Of a stretch of DNA of 64,000 nt, positions 1 through 8,581 are shown in pieces. The stretch comes from Yeosuana aromativorans. Its GTDB lineage: Bacteria; Bacteroidota; Bacteroidia; Flavobacteriales; Flavobacteriaceae. A program made the position numbers and the translations under genes. Location: the NCBI RefSeq assembly GCF_014646655.1, contig NZ_BMNR01000004.1, forward strand, positions 62,001 to 126,000, given 5' to 3'. The notes below the pieces were generated by a model that worked only from the letters and a program-made list of their open reading frames with translations, ran no database searches and was not told the DNA's origin. The stretch's first letter is position 1, and every line of letters begins with the position of its first letter.

Positions 1-1650
1 AACGAAATGAAAGGCAGAATCCATGCAAATTTATTAGAGTTGGATTCGGCATCCTATCATTTTGAAAAAGCTTTAAAAGGTTATATCGCTATTGATGATA
101 AAAAAGGGCAAGCAACCACATACTTTAAAATTGGCTGGGTACATAAGAAAAAAGGAGAATTGGAAAAGGCCATGGAAGTTGACATAAAAGCATTACGCCT
201 CATGGAATCTCTAAAAGATAATATCGGCATTGCCGGAGCGACCAACAGAATATCTGAGGATTTATCCAGGCAAGGTCGAAATGAAGAAGCTTTGGCTTAC
301 GCAAAAACAAACATTGATTTTTGTAAAAAAAATAACTTACAAGAAGAACTGGTCTATACATATACATCGGCAGGTGATGCTTGTATTTCTATGGATAATC
401 CTGAAGATTCCTTTTTATATTTTGATAAAGCACTAAAGTTGGCCAAATCATTGGATTTTGGCCCAATGCATTTATGTGATTTCATGAACAATTTAGGTAA
501 TGCGTTAAAGCGGCTGGGCAAATACAATGAGGCATTAACACAATATAAAAACGCTTTGGTTTTGGCAAAACAAGCTAATTATAGAAATGCCATTACGGTA
601 CTTATTGCCAACCTAGGTGAAATTAACTTGCTTACTGGTAATTATAAGGAAGCCCTCAATTATCAATTACAAACCGTTAAGTTTCAAGAAGAAGATGAAG
701 ATTATTCCAATCTAACAGAAAATTATGGACATTTAAGTACCATTTATGAAAAGTTAGGAAACTATCCCATGGCCTTGGAATACCAAAAAAAAGCACGTGC
801 CATGAGAGATAAAACCGCAGCTATTGAAAGTGACCAAACCATGTCAAAACTTCTCACCCAATACGAAACCGAGAAAAAGGAAAGCACCATAGCCTCCCAA
901 AAACTACAATTGGCCCAACAAAAATTAGTGCAATGGTTATCCATAGGTGTTGTTTGTCTGCTTTTAGGCTTTTTGTTTTTTGGCTACAGAAGTTATAAAG
1001 CCAGGACAAAAAGCAATCAATTATTGGCTTTAAAAAACAAACAAAATGAGTTACTGTTGAAAGAAATTCACCATCGTGTAAAAAACAATTTGGAGCTTGT
1101 AAAAAGCCTAATAGCATTGCAATCAGCAAAATTAGAAGACTCCTTGACAAAAGACGCCATGATTGCCAGCCAAAACAGGGTACAATCCATGGGAATCATT
1201 CACCAAAAACTATATCAAGGCGATAATCTTGGCAGTATAGAAATGAAAGATTATTTTCTTAACCTAGGTGAAGGTATTTTAGACACCTTTAATGCCGAAG
1301 ACAAAGTGTCAATAGAATGTGCCATGGATAATTTGGAATTGGATGTTGACACGGCCGTTCCTATTGGATTAATCGTCAATGAACTACTAACCAATGCATT
1401 AAAATATGCCTTCCCAGAGGAAGCAAAAGGAAATATCAAAATAAGTCTATCAAAACCAAATCCAGAAACCTTAACGCTTAAAGTGTCTGATAACGGCGTT
1501 GGAAAAACAGAAGGTGCCGTTGCAAAAGGTACCGGTTTTGGTTCTCAGCTCATTCAACTATTAACGCAACAACTTAATGGTGAAATGACAGAAGACTCAC
1601 AAAATGGAACTGCCGTTTTATTTCATTTTAAATTAAATACCGCAGCCTAA
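1..1650 (+). CDS. TPR-containing sensor histidine kinase (HisKA_2 type), 5' end outside window
   Basis: Phosphodonor kinase of a two-component system. From the first in-window Met (base 7), about 280 residues are TPR-like helical repeats. One membrane segment follows at roughly residues 309-326, then a HisKA_2 dimerisation/phosphoacceptor region at 353-376 (EIHHRVKNNLELVKSLIALQ, His near 355/356) and a HATPase_c domain (N-box VNELLTNALKYAF near 458-469, G1 box SDNGVG near 494). The frame is open back to base 1, so the gene almost certainly starts upstream; no signal peptide is visible and one would be expected in the missing part. It abuts the response regulator with no gap, so the two are surely cotranscribed partners. 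The signal sensed is unknown. Confidence 0.9.
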   Translation, partial: NEMKGRIHANLLELDSASYHFEKALKGYIAIDDKKGQATTYFKIGWVHKKKGELEKAMEVDIKALRLMESLKDNIGIAGATNRISEDLSRQGRNEEALAYAKTNIDFCKKNNLQEELVYTYTSAGDACISMDNPEDSFLYFDKALKLAKSLDFGPMHLCDFMNNLGNALKRLGKYNEALTQYKNALVLAKQANYRNAITVLIANLGEINLLTGNYKEALNYQLQTVKFQEEDEDYSNLTENYGHLSTIYEKLGNYPMALEYQKKARAMRDKTAAIESDQTMSKLLTQYETEKKESTIASQKLQLAQQKLVQWLSIGVVCLLLGFLFFGYRSYKARTKSNQLLALKNKQNELLLKEIHHRVKNNLELVKSLIALQSAKLEDSLTKDAMIASQNRVQSMGIIHQKLYQGDNLGSIEMKDYFLNLGEGILDTFNAEDKVSIECAMDNLELDVDTAVPIGLIVNELLTNALKYAFPEEAKGNIKISLSKPNPETLTLKVSDNGVGKTEGAVAKGTGFGSQLIQLLTQQLNGEMTEDSQNGTAVLFHFKLNTAA

Positions 1651-2391
1651 ATGAGTCAGCCAACAACCATATTGATTATTGAGGATGAAATGATTATCGC
1701 TGCCAATATATCGTTACAACTCACAACGCTTGGTTATGAGGTTACGGGAATCATTCCGCGAGGTGAAGAAGCGCTGATGCATATAGAGCAACAACAACCA
1801 GAAATTGTTTTATTGGACATCAATTTAAAAGGCAAGATAGACGGCATAGAAACCGCCAAAATCATGCAGAGGTCTTATAATATTCCTATAATCTATTTAA
1901 CCGCAAATGCTGATGAAGCAAACTTTAATCGAGCAAAAGAAACAAACCCTTACGCGTTTATTTCAAAACCGTTTAAAAAACTGGACCTGCAACGCGCCAT
2001 TGAATTGACGGTAGCCAGGATTGAAGCCGAGAACAACCCCAAAAGCACTTCCGAAGACAAACTAGCTCCCTACATTTTAAGTGATAGCATTTTTGTTAAG
2101 CATCTTGAAAAGATGGTTCGAATAGATATTAAGGATATTCTTTACATTGAAGCAGAACGCAATTACTGTCGTATCTACACAAAGTCAAAAGAATATTTGT
2201 TGGTCATGACATTAAAAGACCTTGATGAAAAATTACCAAGCAAGCATTTTATAAGAGTACACCGATCCTTTATTGTGAATGTATCACAAATTGATGAACT
2301 AGCTGCTAATCATATTGTTATTGGCAAAAAAGCCATACCCGTAAGTAAAGCGCTAAAAGAAGAACTACTAAACCGATTGCAGACTATTTAG
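1651..2391 (+). CDS. LytTR-family response regulator
   Basis: A receiver domain at residues 5-120 has the acidic pair E11/D12, phospho-acceptor D56 (in IVLLDINLKG) and K107 (in FISKPFKK). A short linker leads to a LytTR DNA-binding domain at about 150-246, with the typical FIRVHRSFIVNVSQI stretch. LytTR regulators usually bind direct repeats of about 10 bp with spacing near one helical turn. The ATG follows the kinase stop directly, which implies translational coupling. It is the last gene before the 182-bp gap that precedes the 18-gene + strand cluster, so that cluster is the most obvious candidate target, though this is inference from position only. Confidence 0.93.
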   Translation: MSQPTTILIIEDEMIIAANISLQLTTLGYEVTGIIPRGEEALMHIEQQQPEIVLLDINLKGKIDGIETAKIMQRSYNIPIIYLTANADEANFNRAKETNPYAFISKPFKKLDLQRAIELTVARIEAENNPKSTSEDKLAPYILSDSIFVKHLEKMVRIDIKDILYIEAERNYCRIYTKSKEYLLVMTLKDLDEKLPSKHFIRVHRSFIVNVSQIDELAANHIVIGKKAIPVSKALKEELLNRLQTI

Positions 2392-2486
2392 CTTTGATAA
2401 TTAAATCAAAGGCTTCGGACATAAAACCCCGGTACTCGTCCTATATCGTTTTTATTAGAAATTAATTAACTGTTATTTTAATGAAC

Positions 2487-2504
2487 AGGATACTTAAATA
2501 TCCT
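2487..2504. promoter_or_regulatory. Inverted repeat in leader of the cluster
   Basis: AGGATA-CTTAAA-TATCCT is a perfect 6-bp inverted repeat with a 6-nt spacer. It lies about 20 bp upstream of the leader hairpin and 70 bp upstream of the first gene of the long + strand cluster. It may be an operator or part of an RNA structure; no regulator can be assigned. Confidence 0.3.
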
Positions 2505-2524
2505 AAAACAACCTAACCAACCCT

Positions 2525-2555
2525 AAAACCGGTTGATGAATTTCAACCGGTTTTT
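2525..2555 (+). terminator. Strong hairpin with T-tract: terminator or attenuator
   Basis: AAAACCGGTTGA (2525-2536), a 6-nt loop, and TCAACCGGTTTT (2543-2554) form a perfect 12-bp stem followed by T. It ends only about 19 nt before the ATG of the next gene and about 130 nt after the LytTR stop. It could terminate the two-component transcript, or act as an attenuator if transcription of the cluster starts upstream of it. No good TAnnTTTG box is visible between the hairpin and the ATG, which favours transcription through it. Confidence 0.65.
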
Positions 2556-2573
2556 AAAACAAAACCAACCACT

Positions 2574-3074
2574 ATGAAAAAACACTTCCTTTTAGGAATT
2601 GTAGTTGTTTTATTCTATTCCTGCAACAAACGCTACACACAACAATCTCCAGAAATTGACACGTACAAAAAAGTCATTGAGGCTTACCAAAAACAAGATT
2701 GGAGCACTATGGCAACCTATTATGCCGATAATGCCAAAATATTAAATAATGTGACCGAAAAAGATGCTCAAACGGTAGCGCAATTAATTGAACAAAACAA
2801 AGAGGACGCTAAATTATTTTCATCTTGGAAATATGACCCTGAAAGTGTAGAATATGAAAGGGTCATTACTGATAAAGGTGAAATGTGGGTGAATTTTTGG
2901 GGCCATTGGGAAGGTCAATTAAAAGCAAACGGAAAACAGTATGTAATACCTACTCATATTACTGCACTATTTGTAGATGGTAAAATTGTAAGGGAAGATG
3001 GATATTGGGATATCTCAAAGTTAATGATGGATATACTTGCGATAAACGCCAATGAAGACTCCCAAACAGAATAA
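2574..3074 (+). CDS. NTF2/SnoaL-fold lipoprotein
   Basis: A 166-residue protein with a lipoprotein signal peptide; the lipobox LFYSC puts the lipidated Cys at 17. The mature part is one NTF2-like (SnoaL/DUF4440-like) domain: an opening helix containing IEAYQKQDWSTMATYYADNA, then a cone of beta strands ending in VDGKIVREDGYWD. This fold can be a cyclase, an isomerase or a ligand-binding module; no catalytic residues can be assigned from sequence alone. It is the first gene of the long cluster and starts 3 nt after an AACCAACC motif. Function unknown. Confidence 0.75.
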   Translation: MKKHFLLGIVVVLFYSCNKRYTQQSPEIDTYKKVIEAYQKQDWSTMATYYADNAKILNNVTEKDAQTVAQLIEQNKEDAKLFSSWKYDPESVEYERVITDKGEMWVNFWGHWEGQLKANGKQYVIPTHITALFVDGKIVREDGYWDISKLMMDILAINANEDSQTE

Positions 3075-3096
3075 AAAATAGCACAAAATTTTTATA

Positions 3097-4035
3097 ATGA
3101 AAAAAGTAGGTATCATAGGTGGTTCTGGCTTTATAGGAAGCCATATCACAAAAACATTTTTAAATAATGGTTTTGAGGTTAAGGTCTCTGCAACTGACAT
3201 TACCAATGAGAACAAGTACAAACACTTAATGGAATTTGAGCATTCAGATCATTTGTACATTAGTGAATTAAATGTTGAAGATAAATCGGTTTTAAGGGAA
3301 TTTGTAAAGGATTGTGATATTGTCATTCATGGTGGCACACCATTTCAATTGGATGTAAAAGATCCTCAAACCGAATTGTTTGTTCCAACCATTAAAGGCA
3401 CCGAAAATTTCTTGGAAGTTGTCAATGATATTCCCAGTATAGAAAAAGTGGTATTTATAGCTTCCGTTGCTGCTTACAACACAAACTTTCCTTTGCCTCC
3501 TGATGGAAAATCAGCATTAGATTCCATAAGTGAGGAAGATACGCCTTTTATGAGCAAAGAAAGTCACCCGTATGCGCAAGCCAAATTTATAGCCAATGAA
3601 ACGGTAAATACATTTATAAAAACACATCCAAATCTTGATTTTGAAATCGTCAGCGTCTCACCAGTAGCCGTTTTTGGGAAATCGTTATCAAACCGGGAAG
3701 ATTCTACTTCAACTGGATTACAATTTTTATTAAAAAACAAAATCGCTCCAAACCCATTTGTACAAATGCTTTTTGACACCGATGCCGATTTTGCCATTGT
3801 CAATGTAAAAGATGTTGCAAAGGCCGTTTTAAAAGCAGCTACTATTGATGGTTTACATAGTAAAAACTTCTTAATCACAAGCGAAACCTACTCCGTTTCT
3901 GACGTATCATTGATGTTAAATGGCCTACCACCAAAAAACAAAGCAAAAATAATCTATCAAAATAATATGGCTACAAGTCAATTGGGCATCTCATTTCAAA
4001 ATGTAAAAGATACCTTAAGAGAGTATAGCACTTAA
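3097..4035 (+). CDS. NAD(P)-dependent epimerase/dehydratase family protein (extended SDR)
   Basis: An extended short-chain dehydrogenase, closest by eye to the dihydroflavonol-4-reductase-like group. The N-terminal Rossmann motif GGSGFIGSH (residues 7-15) binds the dinucleotide. VVFIASVAAYN supplies the catalytic Ser region, and SHPYAQAKF gives the YxxxK pair at Y159/K163. The length of 312 is usual for the family. It probably reduces or oxidises a carbonyl/alcohol on a small molecule in the cytoplasm; the substrate is unknown. It sits 22 bp after the NTF2 lipoprotein and 31 bp before the MFS transporter. Confidence 0.82.
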   Translation: MKKVGIIGGSGFIGSHITKTFLNNGFEVKVSATDITNENKYKHLMEFEHSDHLYISELNVEDKSVLREFVKDCDIVIHGGTPFQLDVKDPQTELFVPTIKGTENFLEVVNDIPSIEKVVFIASVAAYNTNFPLPPDGKSALDSISEEDTPFMSKESHPYAQAKFIANETVNTFIKTHPNLDFEIVSVSPVAVFGKSLSNREDSTSTGLQFLLKNKIAPNPFVQMLFDTDADFAIVNVKDVAKAVLKAATIDGLHSKNFLITSETYSVSDVSLMLNGLPPKNKAKIIYQNNMATSQLGISFQNVKDTLREYST

Positions 4036-4066
4036 ATAACCAACCACTAACTAACCAACCAATAAC

Positions 4067-5392
4067 ATGGCTTTTGAAAGCTCTATAGATAACAAAACAA
4101 ACCTAAATCGGTTTTTAACTGAGAATACCGTACTGAGATATTTAACATTCTCTGCTCTGTACTTAGCACAAGGTATCCCTGAGGGTATAACCTTTTTTGC
4201 TATACCTGCTTGGTTGGCCATGAATAACAAAACCCCTATTGAGATAGCAAGTTTTGTGGCTGTCATTGGAATTCCATGGAGTTTTAAAATCCTTATTGCC
4301 CCACTCATGGATCGTTTTACCATTTTATCTATGGGTCGTAAACGCCCATGGGTTATTTTTGGCCAATTGGGCTTGATTTTAAGTTTTTTGGCTATTGGGT
4401 TTGTTCCAGATCCTTTGAACAATTTAAAAGGACTTATGATTGCTGGATTTTTCATTAGTTTTTTTGGTGCGTTTCAAGATGTAGCGACAGACGGCATGGC
4501 TATAGATGTGATTCCAGAAGACCAGCAAGCTAGAGCTAATGGTCTTATGTGGGGTTCTAAAACAATTGGCACCTCATTATCACTTGTCATTTCAACGGCC
4601 TTAATAAATACCATTGGTTTTTCAATGGCCATATCATCCATTTGTATTGCTGTTGCTTGTATCATTTTTGTGCCCATACTATTTAGAGAACGACCTGGCG
4701 AAAAACTCCTGCCTTGGACAAAAGGCGACGTGTCTGAAAATTCAAAAAAAGTTCAACTGGAAAGTTGGAAACAGATTTTTAAAAATCTTTTTAAAGTCAT
4801 GATATTACCTTCCAGTTTGTTAATGGGCATTGGTATTTTCATCCTGGGGCTTATGTTTGGATTGATCGATACCTTACTTCCTATTTTCACCATTCAAGAA
4901 TTAGACTGGACCAATACCTCCTACTCACAAGTGTATTCATCCACCACGATAGTTGGTGGCTTTTTCGGCATGTTTATAGGCGGCTATTTGGTAGATTATT
5001 TTGGAACTAAAAAAATGACAAACCTTTACCTAATTACATTAGTTATTATAATAGGAGCTTTAGGACTAATGCCCAGTTTGTGGGGGAATGGTAAAGTTAT
5101 TTTCGGTTTCGTTCTATTATACTATTTAATGTACACATTTCTTTGTATTGGCCTATTTGCCGCTTGCATGAAACTGTGTTGGAACACTGTTGCCGCCACA
5201 CAGTTTACACTGTTTATGGCACTATCAAATATGGGTCGTGCTTATGGCTCTGGACTAGTAGGCACCTTTAAAGAAACAATGTCTTGGGAATATGTGTTGC
5301 TCATTACAGCTTTGATGCCTTTTATAGCAATATTTCTGTTACGATTGATGAATTTTAAAAAACACCGAAAAAAGTTGACGCATTTCTCATAA
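4067..5392 (+). CDS. MFS transporter, AmpG-like
   Basis: A 441-residue polytopic protein with about 12 hydrophobic segments. The first loop DRFTILSMGRKRPWV matches the conserved DR...GRR/KR motif of the major facilitator superfamily. The FQDVATDGMAIDVIP stretch is typical of AmpG-type permeases, which in proteobacteria import muropeptides, and of acetyl-CoA-transporter-like relatives. The substrate here is not known; the M19 dipeptidase and other hydrolases downstream would fit a peptide or muropeptide-like cargo, but that is inference. Two AACCAACC copies (4038-4045, 4053-4060) precede the ATG. Confidence 0.8.
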   Translation: MAFESSIDNKTNLNRFLTENTVLRYLTFSALYLAQGIPEGITFFAIPAWLAMNNKTPIEIASFVAVIGIPWSFKILIAPLMDRFTILSMGRKRPWVIFGQLGLILSFLAIGFVPDPLNNLKGLMIAGFFISFFGAFQDVATDGMAIDVIPEDQQARANGLMWGSKTIGTSLSLVISTALINTIGFSMAISSICIAVACIIFVPILFRERPGEKLLPWTKGDVSENSKKVQLESWKQIFKNLFKVMILPSSLLMGIGIFILGLMFGLIDTLLPIFTIQELDWTNTSYSQVYSSTTIVGGFFGMFIGGYLVDYFGTKKMTNLYLITLVIIIGALGLMPSLWGNGKVIFGFVLLYYLMYTFLCIGLFAACMKLCWNTVAATQFTLFMALSNMGRAYGSGLVGTFKETMSWEYVLLITALMPFIAIFLLRLMNFKKHRKKLTHFS

Positions 5393-5432
5393 TAAAACCA
5401 ATTTAAAATAAACCTTAAAAAAACCAACCAAA

Positions 5433-6248
5433 ATGAAAACAATTCTAAAATTTTCGCTCTATGCCTGTTTAGCATTTAGTTTAATGAAACCGAGCATACT
5501 TATTGGCCAAAATTCTTTTGCCTATAACAATAAAGATCATACCAAAGTAAAGAAGCACACTTTTACAAATGATGAAACGGCAATCCAAACAACTATTGCA
5601 CATTTTTTAACACTGGCCGGACAAGATGAGCTTAAGGCTATGGAAAAAATGATGACAAGAGACATTAGCTATAAAATTGATTTTAGCGATGAGAATTTAG
5701 CACTTGTAAAGTCCGATGCCATTTCTTCTATATATGGTGTGCCCATCTTGCATGATACGGATTACTTTACTTTAAAAAAAGAAAATGGCAGCTGGGAAAT
5801 AGTAAACACCTCGTTTACTTCAATACCATTTACCCCAGAAAAAAATAATGAAGTGACCATGAGTTTCGCTAAAGGTTATGCACAGGCTTGGTGCAGTCAA
5901 AAACCAGAATTAGTGGCATTGTTTTTTGCCGAAGATGGCTCATTGACCATAAACAACGGCAAGAGTTCTATTGGTAGAATCTCTATAGCAAAAGACGCTA
6001 AAAGTTTCATGGACGCATTTCCTGATATGGTTGTTTCTATGGATAGTTTAATCAATACTTCAAAAGGTGTAGAATTTCATTGGACATTAACAGGAACCAA
6101 CACTGGGCCAAATGGTTCAGTAAACAAAGTAAAAATAAGTGGTTTTGAGCTATGGCAAATGGATGACAATGGCCTGATAAAAGAGTCTATTGGCAATTTT
6201 GATGCTGATGATTATAACAGTCAACTCAAAAATGGTGCAGAAGAATAA
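5433..6248 (+). CDS. Secreted protein with two NTF2-like domains
   Basis: An N-terminal hydrophobic stretch (residues 7-25, ending near ILIGQNS) looks like a signal peptide without a lipobox. The mature protein appears to hold two NTF2/SnoaL-like halves: about 45-135 (helix AIQTTIAHFLTLAGQDE, then strands) and about 140-265 (FAKGYAQAWCSQKPELVALF, then strands ending in the acidic DNGLIKESIGNFDADD). I cannot assign catalytic residues. The start is 3 nt after an AACCAACC motif, and the stop lies 37 bp before the next SDR gene. One of four such proteins in six kilobases. Confidence 0.65.
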   Translation: MKTILKFSLYACLAFSLMKPSILIGQNSFAYNNKDHTKVKKHTFTNDETAIQTTIAHFLTLAGQDELKAMEKMMTRDISYKIDFSDENLALVKSDAISSIYGVPILHDTDYFTLKKENGSWEIVNTSFTSIPFTPEKNNEVTMSFAKGYAQAWCSQKPELVALFFAEDGSLTINNGKSSIGRISIAKDAKSFMDAFPDMVVSMDSLINTSKGVEFHWTLTGTNTGPNGSVNKVKISGFELWQMDDNGLIKESIGNFDADDYNSQLKNGAEE

Positions 6249-6285
6249 TCATGAGTTTTTGAAAACCCACAAAAAACCAATCAAA

Positions 6286-7146
6286 ATGAAAACAGTTTTA
6301 ATAACAGGCACAAGTAAAGGCATAGGTCTTGAAACTGCTCTTGCCTTTGGAAGAGCAGGCTATAAAGTATTTGCCACGATGCGTAACCCATCTAAAGCTA
6401 GTGATTTCAAACAAAAAATAATAAATGAATCTTTGGATATTACTATATCTGAAATGGATGTAGACTCTGATGTCTCAGTTAAAAAATGTATTGATTCCAT
6501 AATCGATAAACACGGCAAGGTAGATGTTTTGGTAAACAATGCCGGGATAGAACGTCACGGATCTATAGAAGAACTAAGCATGGAAGATTTTAAATCAATT
6601 ATGGAAACCAACTATTTTGGTGTGCTTAGGTGTACCAAAAAGATACTTCCTATAATGAGGAAAAATCAAAATGGTTGCATTATAAATGTAGCCTCAGTTT
6701 CAGGGCATATTTCTAACAGTCCGCTGGGAGCTTATGCCGCAAGTAAATTTGCGCTAGAAGCAGTAAGCGAGGCGTTGGCACAGGAAGTAAAACCTTTTGA
6801 CATAAGAGTCGCTATAGTAGAACCCGGAATTATAAATACACAAATGGCCCAGGATATTAAAAGCGCCAAAACCATCAATTCCATTTATCCACAAGTGAGC
6901 CGCTTTGGGGGCCTTTTTGCTGCCTCACTTAAAACACCAACACAACCAACCTTGGTAGCCGATAAAATATTGGAAATTTCAGAAAGTAACACGTGGAAAT
7001 TAAGACATCCTGTTGGGCCAGATTCAGAACCATTTATACAATGGCGGGCTTCAATGTCTGATGAGCAATGGATAGACTGGAACGCTGCGAGTAATGAAGA
7101 CTGGTATAAATCCGTTGAGCAGGATTTTGGTTTAAATGCCAGATAA
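6286..7146 (+). CDS. Classical SDR family oxidoreductase
   Basis: Short-chain dehydrogenase of 286 residues. TGTSKGIG at 7-14 is the cofactor-binding glycine motif, followed by the NNAG motif, the INVASVSG serine region, and Y150/K154 in YAASK. The absence of an acidic residue after the second strand (ATMRNPSK) suggests NADP(H) preference, a weak inference. I chose ATG 6286 over an upstream in-frame codon at 6190 because homologous SDRs begin just before the first beta strand, the longer form would overlap the previous gene, and an AACCAATC leader lies directly before 6286. Substrate unknown. Confidence 0.88.
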   Translation: MKTVLITGTSKGIGLETALAFGRAGYKVFATMRNPSKASDFKQKIINESLDITISEMDVDSDVSVKKCIDSIIDKHGKVDVLVNNAGIERHGSIEELSMEDFKSIMETNYFGVLRCTKKILPIMRKNQNGCIINVASVSGHISNSPLGAYAASKFALEAVSEALAQEVKPFDIRVAIVEPGIINTQMAQDIKSAKTINSIYPQVSRFGGLFAASLKTPTQPTLVADKILEISESNTWKLRHPVGPDSEPFIQWRASMSDEQWIDWNAASNEDWYKSVEQDFGLNAR

Positions 7147-7197
7147 ATATTGTTGATTTGATTAACTAAACTTAATAGCATTTTAATTGAAATAACT

Positions 7198-7665
7198 ATG
7201 AAACCAACAAAATTTTTAACACTAGGAATTGTCGCATTATTATTGGCGACTTCCATAATAAGTTGTGGCCAAAAAACCAAAGAAACCGCAACAGTAGAAC
7301 AATTGGGACAAATGAACCGCGACTTTGCTAAGGCCCTATTAGCAAAAGACGCCACTGCCGCTGCCAATTTATATGATGAAAATGCGTCACTTTTACCACC
7401 AAATGAACCGATTGTAACTGGAAGAGAAAACATAAAAAATTATTGGCAAGCTCTCATAGATGCAGGTTTGATTGATGCTTCAGTAAAAACAATTGATGCC
7501 AGTAGTGATGGTGATTTAGGATATGAAATTGGGACTTTTGAATTAAAGTTTCAAGGAGAAGATGGTGCTATTATAACTGACACAGGAAAATATACCGAAA
7601 TACTTAAACGCAACTCCGAAGGTAAATGGATATCCATTTACGGCATGTGGAGCAATAATGAATAA
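7198..7665 (+). CDS. NTF2/DUF4440-like lipoprotein
   Basis: A 155-residue protein with a lipoprotein signal peptide (lipobox SIISC, Cys23). The mature domain is a single SnoaL/DUF4440-like fold: an opening helix MNRDFAKALLAKDATAAANL, then DENASLLPPNEPIVTGREN, typical of the family, and closing strands with YTEILKRNSEGKW. These domains often bind or act on small hydrophobic ligands, but no activity can be read here. It lies between an SDR and a two-domain relative, with gaps of 51 and 31 bp. Confidence 0.78.
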   Translation: MKPTKFLTLGIVALLLATSIISCGQKTKETATVEQLGQMNRDFAKALLAKDATAAANLYDENASLLPPNEPIVTGRENIKNYWQALIDAGLIDASVKTIDASSDGDLGYEIGTFELKFQGEDGAIITDTGKYTEILKRNSEGKWISIYGMWSNNE

Positions 7666-7696
7666 TTAAACCATACTAACTAATAACTTACAAACC

Positions 7697-8575
7697 ATGA
7701 AAACCTTTTTTAAATACACTTGCATTTCAATTCTTTTAATTGGCTTAACATCTTGCGAAAATGCGAAAGTTGAAAAGAACATTAAAATGTATTCTGAAAT
7801 TTGGGATCATATTGTCAATGATGCCAACTTAGACCTTATTAATAACACCAATTTCACGGATGACATTACACTTGTAACAAGTCCAGAAAATATTGTTGGC
7901 ATAGACGCTTTTAAAGACTATTATTCAAACTTCATCAATGGTTTTTCCGATGTAACTTTTACCATTGTTGATGTCTTTGGCCAAGGTGACAAAATAGTAA
8001 AGCACTGGAACTTTAAGGGCACCCATACAGATGATTTTTTTGGTATGCCAGCAACTGGAAAAACAGTTGATGTGGATGGTGTAACCCTTGTCAAAATGAA
8101 AGATGGCAAAATAGCCCAAGAACAGGATTTTATGGACAATATGGTATTTATGCAACAATTGGGCATTGTGTCTTCTCCTGAAAACGTAGGAATTATTGAT
8201 AATTTATACAAAGCGTTTGGAACTGGTGATATTCCTGCGGTACTTGCCGCAATGGATGACCATATTGTTTGGAATGAAGCCGAAGGAAACGGCTATGCAG
8301 ATGGCAACCCATATATAGGCCCTGATGCCGTTTTAAAAGGAGTCTTTTCTCGCATAGGCGAAGATCATGAATACTTCAAACTAGCAGATATCCAATTGCA
8401 TGATATGTCCAACAATCAAGTTCTTGCCACGCTGCGCTATGATGGAAAATTAAAGAAAAATGGTGCAAAATATAATGTACAAGCGGCACATCTCTGGACA
8501 CTTAACAATGGGAAAATAACAGCCTTTCAACAATATGTTGACACCAAACAACTGGCTGACGCAGATAAAAAATAA
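7697..8575 (+). CDS. Lipoprotein with tandem SnoaL-like (ester cyclase-like) domains
   Basis: The signal peptide ends in lipobox GLTSC (Cys20). Domain 1 (about 28-155) has the FKGTHTDDFFGMPATGK stretch that is characteristic of SnoaL-like polyketide/ester cyclases. Domain 2 (about 160-285) is a second NTF2-like unit with VWNEAEGN and a closing W-x-L-NNGKITAFQQYVD. In true SnoaL the fold performs an intramolecular aldol cyclisation; whether this lipoprotein is catalytic is unknown. The stop codon is 6 bp before the ATG of the hydroxylase-like gene, so the two are probably translated together. Confidence 0.78.
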   Translation: MKTFFKYTCISILLIGLTSCENAKVEKNIKMYSEIWDHIVNDANLDLINNTNFTDDITLVTSPENIVGIDAFKDYYSNFINGFSDVTFTIVDVFGQGDKIVKHWNFKGTHTDDFFGMPATGKTVDVDGVTLVKMKDGKIAQEQDFMDNMVFMQQLGIVSSPENVGIIDNLYKAFGTGDIPAVLAAMDDHIVWNEAEGNGYADGNPYIGPDAVLKGVFSRIGEDHEYFKLADIQLHDMSNNQVLATLRYDGKLKKNGAKYNVQAAHLWTLNNGKITAFQQYVDTKQLADADKK

Positions 8576-8581
8576 TTGTCT

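Noticed and set aside
2389-2396. TAGCTTTG overlapping the LytTR stop codon as a promoter of the cluster
   Set aside because: It matches TAnnTTTG, but there is no TTG at 17-23 nt upstream and it would lie upstream of the terminator-like hairpin. One short box alone is weak in such AT-rich DNA.
4051-4455. Open frame on the - strand inside the MFS gene
   Set aside because: Shadow of the transporter's hydrophobic codons; no independent support.
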